Position numbers and translations under genes: made by a program. Shown here in pieces: positions 1 through 8,039 of a stretch of 25,210 bases of DNA. This DNA comes from CAZVWW01 sp964631265 (GTDB taxonomy: Bacteria > Thermotogota > Thermotogae > MWEM01). The stretch's first letter is position 1, and every line of letters begins with the position of its first letter. The DNA is taken from positions 1 to 25,210 of the forward strand of contig CAZVWW010000022.1 of NCBI GenBank assembly GCA_964631265.1, given 5' to 3'. Under the pieces are notes generated by a model that was given only the letters and a program-made list of their open reading frames with translations, was not told the DNA's origin and made no database searches.

Positions 1-344
1 CTGACCCCTGTCGATGAAGACTGATCAAAATCGTTGAGAGCAGTGACCTTCCAGTAATAGGTGGTCCCCGTTTCGAGCGGGGTAACGATTGTAAAGGATT
101 TTATCTCCGGGTTGTTGATGGTTTTAATGATGTTCAAATTATTTTGCGCTTCCCCCAAATACAGCCGGTATCGGGTAGCCCCGTTCGCCTGCCAGCTCAG
201 AGTCGGTTTCAGACTCACATCGGTGGCGCCATTGGCAGGGGAAGTCAGGCTGATTTCAGGAGAGGGCAATAAAATCTCTAAATCACATCCTGCCAGGAGA
301 AACAGGGAGAGTATTGTTATCAGGACAATGATCGTTTTTTTCAT
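1..344 (-). CDS. Lipoprotein with fibronectin type III-like domain (3' end outside window)
   Basis: The reading frame starts at the ATG at 344-342 on the minus strand and stays open to the left edge, so only the first 114 residues are visible. It opens with a basic start, a hydrophobic run and the lipobox LLAGC (Cys at residue 20), so the mature protein should be lipid-anchored outside the cytoplasm. After a short linker comes a PxLSWQA...YRLYLGE...TTYYWKVTA pattern typical of a fibronectin-III beta sandwich. The start lies 9 bases past the stop of the HD-GYP sensor gene, and its Shine-Dalgarno overlaps that gene's end, so the two are probably co-transcribed. Its role is unknown; such domains usually bind polysaccharide or other surface partners. 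Confidence 0.8.
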   Translation of the reverse strand, partial: MKKTIIVLITILSLFLLAGCDLEILLPSPEISLTSPANGATDVSLKPTLSWQANGATRYRLYLGEAQNNLNIIKTINNPEIKSFTIVTPLETGTTYYWKVTALNDFDQSSSTGV

Positions 345-353
345 GTTCACTCA

Positions 354-2441
354 CTACCTTTCATGTAGGGTTGTGGCATAGGTTGTTTTTTCAATTCCCT
401 CTTCCTTTAAATAACGGAGAAAAATATGGGCCGCCTCGGGTTCAAATTGCTTACCGGCGTTTATTTCAATCTCTTTTATCGCCGTCTCCCATGGTAATCC
501 CTTTCGGTACGGTCTGTCATTGATCATCGCGTCAAAGGCATCTGCAACCGCGATAATCCTGGCCTCGCGGGGGATCCTTGTTCCGGCCAGCCTTTCGGGA
601 TATCCGCTGCCGTCCCATCTCTCATGATGATGTTTGACCGTCCTTACGATATTCTTTAGTTCATCGGAGCTTGTCAGCACCTTTGCCCCGAGTTCCGGAT
701 GTCGTTTGAGTTGATCAAATTCATCGTCTGTGAGTTTGCCCGGTTTACACAACAGGGTGTTCGGTATCAGGATCTTACCGATATCGTGAACCAGCCCCGC
801 CCAGTATATCTTTTGAACGATCTCCTTATCAAATTTCATCTTCCTGGCAATCTCCGCACTCAGGTTGGCCACGTTTTCCGAATGGCCCTTTGTATATGGA
901 TCGTGCAATTCCAGGATCTGTATCATGGAGAGGATCAGCTGTTTCTGGAACTTACCCTGAGAGATCATGTACTGTTGCATGCCGAGAAAAGATGAAACAA
1001 CATTAGAAAAGGCTTCCATGATTCGCACATCTTCTGAGGTAAATGATTCTTCGTTGTTTTTGTCCATATCCAGGATGATGCTACCGACTCTTCGCTCCCC
1101 GATTTTCAGCCCCGTTATAAGCGATGAAGAAATCGGTTTGGTCGCGGATTCTATCCCGGAGGCCTTTTCCTCCGACATTAAAAATCCCTGATCTTTGTCA
1201 ATGATGTTGTCAATAATCGTTGTCTTATCAAAGGGGATGTGATCGCTAACATCGAGTTTAAGGGTCTTCAGTTTTTCCACATCATGTCCGATTGCCGATA
1301 CAATCCGCCACTGTTCGTCTTCAAAGAGGGAGATGCTGCCGTAATCCGCATTGGGGATCAAACGGATCAGCATTTTCAAGATGGAATCCAGAAATTCATC
1401 CGGATCGCCTTTGGCAGCCTGGGACATCTTGGATGTGACGGTCAGAATACTCTCCATCCCCATGGTGAGGTTCTTGTTTTCATCGAGCTGTTCCTGGAGC
1501 TCTTCGTTCATGTTGATGAGGTTGTTCTTGGTCTGTGCCAGTTCTTTATTCTTGGTTTCCAGTTCACGGTTCTTTTCTGTGATCTCCTTTGTGGCATCCT
1601 CAATTCTGTTTCTGAGCTGTATATTCCATATGATGATGAGAAGGAGAACCGTGCCGAAGAAGATTAATGCAACGATCACATATTCCCACGGGATAATCTC
1701 TTTCAGGGAGGTTCCGGTCCAGGAGGATACAATGTTTTCTATCTCATCTCTTGTGATCTGTGTTAAACCGTCGTTGATGAGTGTTAGGAGCTCATTGTTG
1801 CCCTCTGCTACCGCCGCATAAACAGGGTTGGTGTACAACGGTTCCCTGCTGTGTCTGAAAACATCTCCGGCTGTCTTTTTCGACAGATAATAGCGGCCAA
1901 CGGGCCCGTCTGCTATGAATATGCTGATTTTACCGTCGATAGCACCCTGAACCAACTTTTCCACTGAGGGGTACTTCTGCAGCTTAACATCGATATTTTT
2001 CTGTTTTATAAAATCAACGGCATAATCGTCCTCGACAACCCCCACTTTAAAACCACTGATATCATTCATATCCTTGATCCCGAAGACATAGTCGTTGAAG
2101 AAGATATAACTCTTCATCTCGTAATAGGGAATACTGAAATCATAGTGCTCATCTCTTTCAGGGGTGTAAAACATCAGCGAGACAACATCGCCCTCTCCAC
2201 TTTTGACACTATTCATGACAGTTTCCCAGGTGTTGTAGGTCTTATAATCGATCCGGATATTGGTTTTATTCGCCCACAGACTCCAGATATCAACGAGTAT
2301 CCCCCTTGAGACACCGGTTTCATCTTCAAATTCAAAGGGAAAATAGTTCTTTTCACCGACGATTGTGATCTCTTCAATGTCTGCAGAGAGGACAACCGAT
2401 GTTATGATGATGAGGATAAAGAGTGTTAGTGTTTTCTTCAT
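354..2441 (-). CDS. Membrane sensor: SBP_bac_3 domain - TM - GAF - HD-GYP c-di-GMP phosphodiesterase
   Basis: This 695-residue protein has a signal peptide (1-20), then a bacterial extracellular solute-binding family 3 domain (about 24-245; note FPFEF, SVKSGEGDVV and FIADGP). A single membrane helix follows (253-274), then a heptad-like coiled coil (about 278-325), a GAF domain (about 345-485) and an HD-GYP domain (about 500-690). The HD-GYP core is intact: HD at 552-553 and HHERWDGSGYP at 605-615. Families with this core hydrolyse cyclic di-GMP. The layout implies that an amino-acid-like ligand outside the membrane controls c-di-GMP breakdown inside; that link is inferred. A GGTGAG Shine-Dalgarno precedes the ATG. 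It sits 70 bases after a nucleoside-type transporter operon on the same strand and is followed closely by a lipoprotein gene. Confidence 0.92.
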   Translation of the reverse strand: MKKTLTLFILIIITSVVLSADIEEITIVGEKNYFPFEFEDETGVSRGILVDIWSLWANKTNIRIDYKTYNTWETVMNSVKSGEGDVVSLMFYTPERDEHYDFSIPYYEMKSYIFFNDYVFGIKDMNDISGFKVGVVEDDYAVDFIKQKNIDVKLQKYPSVEKLVQGAIDGKISIFIADGPVGRYYLSKKTAGDVFRHSREPLYTNPVYAAVAEGNNELLTLINDGLTQITRDEIENIVSSWTGTSLKEIIPWEYVIVALIFFGTVLLLIIIWNIQLRNRIEDATKEITEKNRELETKNKELAQTKNNLINMNEELQEQLDENKNLTMGMESILTVTSKMSQAAKGDPDEFLDSILKMLIRLIPNADYGSISLFEDEQWRIVSAIGHDVEKLKTLKLDVSDHIPFDKTTIIDNIIDKDQGFLMSEEKASGIESATKPISSSLITGLKIGERRVGSIILDMDKNNEESFTSEDVRIMEAFSNVVSSFLGMQQYMISQGKFQKQLILSMIQILELHDPYTKGHSENVANLSAEIARKMKFDKEIVQKIYWAGLVHDIGKILIPNTLLCKPGKLTDDEFDQLKRHPELGAKVLTSSDELKNIVRTVKHHHERWDGSGYPERLAGTRIPREARIIAVADAFDAMINDRPYRKGLPWETAIKEIEINAGKQFEPEAAHIFLRYLKEEGIEKTTYATTLHER

Positions 2442-2511
2442 TTTCTCACCCGCCTGACTAAGATGCTAAAGAGAAAAAGCCTATATACTAATATATCATA
2501 TCCGGACCCGT

Positions 2512-3399
2512 TCATTCTTCTTTTTCCTTTTGTTTTTTTGCCGAATAGAGGATCAGGGCAAGAAGTGTGATCATGAACGGAATAGTCATGAGCAGTTTTG
2601 GAGAGATGGACGTATTAACCTGGAAAAGATTGGATAAAGCGGCCGAGAAGCCGAATATGATCGAAGCGGCAAAGACTCCCAGTGGATTATTTCTGCCCAG
2701 GACAACGGCAACAAGGGCGATCCATCCCCTGCCGCCGGCCATACCACCGACAAAGGCCCCCAGCGGGAGTGTCATAGCGCTTCCGGCAAGACCACAGAAA
2801 AGTCCGCAGATGACATACGCCGTGTAATGCATTCTTCGCGGATTTATGCCCGCACTTTCAGCCGTTCGCTCGTTCAGGCCGGTTGCCTTGATGTGCAACC
2901 CGAATGTTGTTTTTTTGATCAGCACATACATCAACACAATTAACAGAACGGTTAGATAGTCAAATGTATTCTGTTGTTGAAAGAGAACGCCTATAAAGGG
3001 AATCTCTGACAGCGGGGGAAGGTCATAACTGGTGACGGTCTCAAATCCCGAAAACCTGACAGTACCTTTGGAATGCATCAGGGTTGAGGATAAAAAGGCA
3101 GTGAACCCTGCTGCAAAAAGGTTCGTCGCCAGTCCGGTGATAAAGATATCGGCTTTGAATAGATCATGAAGCAGGTAGATGAAAACCGAGAAGCAGACTG
3201 TGATGGTAAGGCTTAACACCGTTCCCGCCAGAACACTTCCCGTTATATGAGCGAAATAGGGCGACAGAAAGGCCGAGATGAGGATGAGTCCTTCCAGTCC
3301 GATATTCAGTTTTCCGCTCAGAGAAGTCATCAGCCCGCCGAGAGCGCCGAGCGTGATAATTGTACTCGAGCTGATGGTTTCATGAAAGAGCGTTTCCAT
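2512..3399 (-). CDS. Nucleoside-type ABC transporter permease (second permease, NupQ/YufQ-like)
   Basis: This 295-residue, highly hydrophobic protein has about eight membrane segments and belongs to the BPD_transp_2 permease family used by nucleoside and ribose importers. The stretch SLSGKLNIGLEGLILI near the N-terminus and GRGWIALVAVVLGRNNP near residues 223-239 are typical of the second permease of BMP-family systems. AGSAMTLPLGAF also fits. It overlaps the preceding permease gene by 20 bases, and a strong AAAGGAGAGGAG Shine-Dalgarno fixes the start. It would pair with the other permease to form the channel energised by the ATPase encoded upstream. The substrate is inferred from the BMP-type binding protein of the same operon and is most likely a purine nucleoside. 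Confidence 0.9.
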   Translation of the reverse strand: METLFHETISSSTIITLGALGGLMTSLSGKLNIGLEGLILISAFLSPYFAHITGSVLAGTVLSLTITVCFSVFIYLLHDLFKADIFITGLATNLFAAGFTAFLSSTLMHSKGTVRFSGFETVTSYDLPPLSEIPFIGVLFQQQNTFDYLTVLLIVLMYVLIKKTTFGLHIKATGLNERTAESAGINPRRMHYTAYVICGLFCGLAGSAMTLPLGAFVGGMAGGRGWIALVAVVLGRNNPLGVFAASIIFGFSAALSNLFQVNTSISPKLLMTIPFMITLLALILYSAKKQKEKEE

Positions 3400-4420
3400 T
3401 GCGTCTCCTCTCCTTTAAAAAATCAATCAGACCGTAGGCGGTTACCAGATAGAAGATGACGCCCTGTATGATACGCGATATCTCCGGGGTCAGATCGGCA
3501 AAGATGGAACCCGAGGCGGCACCGGCCTCAAGAAAGGCAAAGAGAAAAGCGGCCGGGATGATCCAGAGCGGATTGTTCTTCGATATCAGTGCAACGGCGA
3601 TACCGTTCCAACCGTACTGGCTTGAAAAACCTCTTATCATCCTCTCCTGAACGCCCAGTATATCCACTATGCCGGCCAGACCGGCCAGAGCTCCGCTCAG
3701 AATCATTGTCAGCAGGGCGATTCTGTTACAGTTCAGACCGATATACCTTGAAAATATCGGGTTTTCGGCATAAAAACGGACCTTTAAACCAAAGTTCCCC
3801 TTCTCCTGAAGGATATAAAGCGCTATGATAAAACCAAAGGCGAGAAAAACAGCGGTGCTCAAACCCGAAGGAGGGAGAACCTTTTCAAACAAGAGGGACT
3901 CTTGGATCTTTTCTGTTCCGATGAGCCCCAGGTCTTGGTCAAGGAAAACATCCTCCAGGAAAAAATCGGTAATATGAATCATCGAATAGCCGATGAGTAG
4001 TGTTGATATGAGTTCGGTCACGCCCCATCTGATCTTGAGAAAGGCCGAGAACGCTGTGAGAAGTGTACCGGCTGAAGCTGCTGAGATCATCGTTATCAGA
4101 ATGGCCGGGAATTTGGCCATTTCAGGAAGATGGCGTGCTGTAATTGTTCCAGTCAGGGCACCAAAATAAACCTGGCCCTCTATCCCGAGGTTGAAAAGCC
4201 CCGCTCTAAAGGCAACTGAAGCGGCCAGACCCGTAAAGATAAGGGGTATGGAGGCGGCCAGCATATTGCCGAAAAAGTAGCTGCCGGAAAAGGGGGTGAG
4301 AAAGAATGCACTGATTGCCTCCTCAGGATTAGAACTGGTCAAGAGAATAATAACGATCCCGGTTAGTATTGAAAACCCGATGATGAGGAAACGATGCATG
4401 AGGATTCTTTTAGGCTTCAT
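3380..4420 (-). CDS. Nucleoside-type ABC transporter permease (first permease, NupP/YufP-like)
   Basis: This 346-residue integral membrane protein belongs to the BPD_transp_2 family. A first hydrophobic helix (about 10-28) is followed by the conserved stretch LAASVAFRAGLFNLGIEGQVYFGAL (around residues 62-86). GWNGIAVALISKNNP lies near the C-terminus. These are hallmarks of the larger permease of BMP/nucleoside importers. The gene overlaps the end of the ATPase gene by 11 bases and the start of the second permease by 20 bases, which suggests translational coupling. The Shine-Dalgarno for the start at 4420 is weak, so initiation may depend on coupling. An internal ATG (residue 8) is an alternative start. 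Confidence 0.9.
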   Translation of the reverse strand: MKPKRILMHRFLIIGFSILTGIVIILLTSSNPEEAISAFFLTPFSGSYFFGNMLAASIPLIFTGLAASVAFRAGLFNLGIEGQVYFGALTGTITARHLPEMAKFPAILITMISAASAGTLLTAFSAFLKIRWGVTELISTLLIGYSMIHITDFFLEDVFLDQDLGLIGTEKIQESLLFEKVLPPSGLSTAVFLAFGFIIALYILQEKGNFGLKVRFYAENPIFSRYIGLNCNRIALLTMILSGALAGLAGIVDILGVQERMIRGFSSQYGWNGIAVALISKNNPLWIIPAAFLFAFLEAGAASGSIFADLTPEISRIIQGVIFYLVTAYGLIDFLKERRRNGNALS

Positions 4421-5984
4421 ATTTGTTCCCGGTTCTCAGATAGTATCTGTCATGTGCTTCAAAGATTCCAGCCATATGTTCTTTTACGATTGTTTTGATC
4501 TGATTCGGACCCCATTTTCCATTTGTTCTCTTCGTCTCGTAAACAATTCTGCCTTCAAACATGACCAGCATTCTGTCGGAAATCCTGAATAGTTCATCCA
4601 CATCCGATGACGCAATGACAAGAGCCGTTCCCTCCTGTTTTAAGGTTTCAAGCAGATTGTATGTATCAATAATCGATCTTGAATCAAGTCCCCTTGTCGG
4701 CTCATTGATGAGGAGAAGCGTCGGCGGGGGGGTTGTTTCCCGGGCGATGATGGCTTTTTGGATGTTGCCGCCTGAGAGCATGCCGATGGGCAGGGTGATA
4801 TCCTTGGTATGCACTGAGTATCTCTCGACGAGTTGCGTTGCTCTTTTTTTTATCACTTCGTTTTTCAAAAGCATAAAACCGGAATAGGGGGATGAGAAAA
4901 CGGTATCCGCGACGATATTTTCGTAGAGCCCGGCACCCAGTGCTGAGCCATGAAAGAGTCGATCCTCGGGAATGTAATTCATTCCCCGTTCTCTCAACTG
5001 TTTAGTTGAAAGGTGCCTGATGTTACGACCCAGATAGTTTATCTCCCCTGAGTAGTTCTTTTGAGTACCGAAGGTTGCTTCAAGTAACTGCAGCTGACCG
5101 TTTCCGGCAAGCGCTGCAATACCGGTTATCTCATGTGAATTGATGATTAGATCAATGTTCCTTAGGATGTGATACCCCCTCTTTTTCATGGAAAGGCTTT
5201 CGATTTTCAGAACTTGTTCTTGATGCGTTATCGGTGTTTGGGGTTTTGAATATGAGGGAATACCGGACCCCATCATATGCAGTGAGAGCTGCCGGTGATT
5301 AAAGGTTTTCTTTGTGGTAAAATAGGCGTTCCTGCCGTTTTTCAATACCGTAATGTCATCACATATTGCTGTGGCCTCGTTGAGTTTATGCGTGATAAAG
5401 ATGATTCCAATACCCTTTTCTTTCAGGTAATGGAGGCTTTCAAAGAGTTTTATTCTTTCAAATTCGCTTAAGACCGCTGTCGGTTCATCGAGTATGAGAA
5501 TTTTAACTTGTTTGTAGAGCATTCTGATGATTTCCACCAGTTGTTTTTGCCCAACGGATAAACTCCCTGTTCTTCTGTTAATGGGGATGTTCAGCTTGAA
5601 ATTGTCGAGCAGTCTTTTGACTCTGGCGATTTCTGCCCTTTTTCTGAAAGGGGCGAGCGGTTTCGTCTCATTTCCAAGGACGATATTTTCATAGACGGTG
5701 AGTTCATCGATGAGCCTGAAATGCTGATAAACCATACCAATGCCTTTATCCAGTGCCTCTCGCGGGGTATTGAAAACCGCTTCTTTCCCGTTTATCATAA
5801 CAGCTCCCGAATCCTTGTGATGAACACCGCAGAGGATCTTCATCAGGGTGCTCTTGCCGGCGGCATTTTCACCGAGCAGGCCGTGAATCAATCCCGGGCT
5901 GATACAAAGATTAACCCCTTTTAACGCACGGGCACTATTGACTGTAAAGGTCTTTTTGATGTCTTTCATTTCTATTTCAAGCAT
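4410..5984 (-). CDS. Two-domain ABC transporter ATPase, BMP/nucleoside uptake (NupO/YufO-like)
   Basis: The protein is 524 residues from the chosen ATG at 5984. That start is preceded by GAGGG at 5-base spacing and lies 16 bases after the binding-protein stop. The frame is open further upstream, but that extension would overlap the previous gene. Two ABC domains are present. The first has Walker A GENAAGKST (38-46), signature LSVGQKQ (142-148) and Walker B ILILDEPT. The second has a degenerate Walker A (ALAGNGQ), signature LSGGNIQK and a Walker B with Asn (LLLINEPTRGLD). Asymmetric domain pairs like this are usual in ribose/nucleoside-type importers, where one ATP site is catalytically weak. 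It powers the two permeases encoded directly downstream. Confidence 0.92.
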   Translation of the reverse strand: MLEIEMKDIKKTFTVNSARALKGVNLCISPGLIHGLLGENAAGKSTLMKILCGVHHKDSGAVMINGKEAVFNTPREALDKGIGMVYQHFRLIDELTVYENIVLGNETKPLAPFRKRAEIARVKRLLDNFKLNIPINRRTGSLSVGQKQLVEIIRMLYKQVKILILDEPTAVLSEFERIKLFESLHYLKEKGIGIIFITHKLNEATAICDDITVLKNGRNAYFTTKKTFNHRQLSLHMMGSGIPSYSKPQTPITHQEQVLKIESLSMKKRGYHILRNIDLIINSHEITGIAALAGNGQLQLLEATFGTQKNYSGEINYLGRNIRHLSTKQLRERGMNYIPEDRLFHGSALGAGLYENIVADTVFSSPYSGFMLLKNEVIKKRATQLVERYSVHTKDITLPIGMLSGGNIQKAIIARETTPPPTLLLINEPTRGLDSRSIIDTYNLLETLKQEGTALVIASSDVDELFRISDRMLVMFEGRIVYETKRTNGKWGPNQIKTIVKEHMAGIFEAHDRYYLRTGNKYEA

Positions 5985-6000
5985 CCGGTCCCTCAGATCT

Positions 6001-6981
6001 TTACAAGATTTTGATTGTCCCGTTTTTGATTTGTTCGAATATCTCACGCATTCTTTCCTGAATCGCAGAGGGAACATTTTGTTTGTAATTCGGATCGTCA
6101 AAGGTGAAGCCGATGGCTTCTTCTGTTACGCCCCAGCGTTCTGCCTTTCCATATTCCAGCGTCCCATTGCTCGCTTTCAGCAGGACTTGCTTAATCGTCA
6201 TGTCGGCATTTTTAAGTGTGCAGGCGAGGATTGTGTCAGGTGCAAATGAGATGATGTTGGAATCGACTCCGATACAGTATTTTCCCTGTTTTTTGGCCTC
6301 GTTGATGACACCGACGGAGGTTCCGCCTGCTATACTGTAGATGACATCAACCCCCTGGGAAAAGAGTGCCGCTGCAATGTCCCGCCCCTTTGTGGGATCA
6401 GACCAGCTGCCGGCCACTGTGAACAAGACCTCTGTTTCGGGATCAAGATCTCTCGCGGCCTTTTCATAAGCGGGTTTCATTCGATCCGTCATGGCCGGAT
6501 AAATATCACCGGCAACTAATGCAATCTTTTTCGCATCATTGGCATGCGCCAGCTCCCCCCGGGTAATCAAAGCACCAAAGGCTCCCGCCAGATAGGCCAT
6601 TTGTTCATCATGAAATCCGAGGGAGAAGACGTTCTCCCGTTTCCCGGCGATACCGTCGATGAGGATGAATTTTTGATTCGGGAACATATCGGCCGCTTTT
6701 TCTACACTCTCGGGCATCCCCTCTGTGAAAGTAACGACCACATCGTATTGTCCGGTTGCTGCCAGACTGATCAGAGTGGGTTCCCATTTGGCCGGGTTGT
6801 AACCGCCTTCGACAATCTTAAGATTGAAATCACCCTCTTCGGCCGCTTCTTTGGCCCCTTTTGCCATCATTTCATAGATCGGGTTTCCGCCGATCTCCCC
6901 GGTTATCATCAATGCACAGTTGAACGAGAACAGACTGGCGATCGGTATTACTAAGAACAACAATAATAAAAGCCGCTTCAC
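6001..6981 (-). CDS. BMP family (PnrA/TmpC-like) solute-binding protein
   Basis: This 326-residue protein has a signal peptide (about 1-20) followed by the BMP fold: GGNPIYEMMAKGAKEAAEE, then TFTEGMPESVEKAADMFPNQKFILIDG, then FLAG-like AYLAGAFGALITRG and IYSIAGGTSVGVINEAKKQGKYCIGVDSN. The family binds nucleosides (PnrA of Treponema) for ABC import. The start is a GTG at 6981 with GGGAGAGGA upstream; an ATG just before it runs straight into a stop. A cysteine at residue 22 follows Phe-Asn, which is not a good lipobox, so the protein is probably free in the periplasm rather than lipid-anchored, unlike many relatives. It is the first gene of the importer operon, divergent from the rpiR-type regulator. 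Confidence 0.92.
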   Translation of the reverse strand: MKRLLLLLFLVIPIASLFSFNCALMITGEIGGNPIYEMMAKGAKEAAEEGDFNLKIVEGGYNPAKWEPTLISLAATGQYDVVVTFTEGMPESVEKAADMFPNQKFILIDGIAGKRENVFSLGFHDEQMAYLAGAFGALITRGELAHANDAKKIALVAGDIYPAMTDRMKPAYEKAARDLDPETEVLFTVAGSWSDPTKGRDIAAALFSQGVDVIYSIAGGTSVGVINEAKKQGKYCIGVDSNIISFAPDTILACTLKNADMTIKQVLLKASNGTLEYGKAERWGVTEEAIGFTFDDPNYKQNVPSAIQERMREIFEQIKNGTIKIL

Positions 6982-7035
6982 TTACATCCTCTCCCTTTTT
7001 ATGAATTTTGGTATCATTGTTGATGTCTTGCCATA

Positions 7036-7041
7036 ATTATA
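7036..7041 (-). promoter_or_regulatory. Possible -10 box for the BMP transporter operon
   Basis: On the minus strand a perfect TATAAT lies 55 bases upstream of the GTG start of the binding-protein gene. No convincing -35 hexamer is seen 16-18 bases further upstream, so this may be an activator-dependent promoter or a chance match in an AT-rich gap. Confidence 0.3.
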
Positions 7042-7065
7042 TCATTAAATTTCTCCCGCCCCGAT

Positions 7066-7094
7066 TTGAAATTATTCTTTCTATATGCTATAAT
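7066..7094 (+). promoter_or_regulatory. Sigma70-type promoter of the regulator/peptide operon
   Basis: TTGAAA and a perfect TATAAT are separated by exactly 17 bases. The predicted transcription start is near 7101, giving a leader of about 48 bases before the regulator's ATG at 7149. Confidence 0.8.
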
Positions 7095-7098
7095 TTAG

Positions 7099-7110
7099 AA
7101 ACTCAAGTTT
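7099..7110. promoter_or_regulatory. Candidate operator palindrome at the predicted start site
   Basis: The inverted repeat AAACT-CA-AGTTT sits 5 bases after the -10 box, over the predicted transcription start. That is where a repressor would block initiation. The RpiR-type regulator encoded immediately downstream is the obvious candidate to bind it; this is inferred, and the repeat is short. Confidence 0.4.
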
Positions 7111-7148
7111 TAATTCAATGCTTTTATCTTATACCCGGAGGAGAAGAC

Positions 7149-8000
7149 ATGGTTAAAGAATTGTTGGTAGGGAAATTAGATGAAATGACACCGGTTAATA
7201 AAAAGATTGGTGAGTTCTTTCTTGACCATAAAGCCGATATCGGGTTTTTGACAATCGATCAACTCAGTAAAGAGATTGGTGTCAGCAAGGCCTCGCTGGT
7301 CAGGTTTTCCAGACTGGTGGGATTTAGAGGGTTTAACGATTTTAAAAAGGCCGTCCAGAAGGATATCAAGAAAGAATTAAGCCCGTATGAGAAGATAGAA
7401 GTGACACAGCTCGACCAGAAGACCAAGGAAAGACAGATGAATGAACTGAGGAAAAACGAGTTAAAGAACATCAACACCACCCTTGATCAGGTAACGGAAA
7501 GAGAACTGTTCGGATGTGCGAAGATGATCACAGATGCGAACCGGGTCTTCATAGCCGGCTTCGGACTGAGTTCCTATCTCTCGCATATCTTTAGATATCT
7601 CATCATGGGCGTCATACAAAAGCCGGTCTTTGTTATCACAGGTTCAATATCCGAATTTGCACCGACGCTTAAATTAATGGAAGAGGGAGATGCCATGGTT
7701 TTACTCACATTTCCCGAGTATTCAAAAGAGACCAGTTATGTCGCCGAATGCGCCCATGAAACCGGATTACCGGTCTGTTTGATAACAGATTCGCTCACCT
7801 GCCCGGTGGGCAAATTTGCGTCTATCATTCTGCTCTGTGAAACAGGCTCACTGCTGAGATTAAATTCATACACTTCGCCAATGGCCCTGATGCATATCAT
7901 CACCAACATGCTCTCTCTGGATAAAAAAGAAACAGCCAAGGAAAATGTCAAACGCGTCAGTGAAATAGAGAAAAGGGGCTATCAGGCACTAAAAACATAG
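7149..8000 (+). CDS. RpiR/MurR family transcriptional regulator (HTH + SIS)
   Basis: The protein is 283 residues from the ATG at 7149, which has a strong GGAGGAG Shine-Dalgarno. The frame is open upstream, but that part covers the promoter. The N-terminal HTH_6 domain (1-77) carries VSKASLVRFSRLVGFRGFNDFKKAV, the typical RpiR recognition helix region. A SIS domain (about 115-245) follows, including FIAGFGLSSYLSHIF. SIS domains in this family usually bind phosphosugars, for example MurNAc-6-phosphate for E. coli MurR. The gene leads the peptide-import operon, 39 bases before the binding protein, and probably regulates it and itself. A phosphosugar sensor controlling peptide uptake is suggestive of cell-wall-derived material, but that is inference. 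Confidence 0.93.
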   Translation: MVKELLVGKLDEMTPVNKKIGEFFLDHKADIGFLTIDQLSKEIGVSKASLVRFSRLVGFRGFNDFKKAVQKDIKKELSPYEKIEVTQLDQKTKERQMNELRKNELKNINTTLDQVTERELFGCAKMITDANRVFIAGFGLSSYLSHIFRYLIMGVIQKPVFVITGSISEFAPTLKLMEEGDAMVLLTFPEYSKETSYVAECAHETGLPVCLITDSLTCPVGKFASIILLCETGSLLRLNSYTSPMALMHIITNMLSLDKKETAKENVKRVSEIEKRGYQALKT

Positions 8001-8039
8001 AACCAACCCCTAACGGGGAATTTTAACGGAGGTGTTTTT

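Noticed and set aside
61..381. Open frame of about 106 codons on the plus strand at the left edge
   Set aside because: It is antisense to a lipoprotein with a clear lipobox and fibronectin-III pattern, and its own translation shows no family features.
2467..2510. AT-rich alternating stretch before the HD-GYP gene
   Set aside because: It has TATATT-like words but no matching -35 box and no stable inverted repeat, so I do not call a promoter or terminator.
8003..8022. CCCC-TAAC-GGGG stem with a following AATTTT between the regulator and binding-protein genes
   Set aside because: A 4-bp stem is too short to call a terminator, although it could contribute weak pausing.
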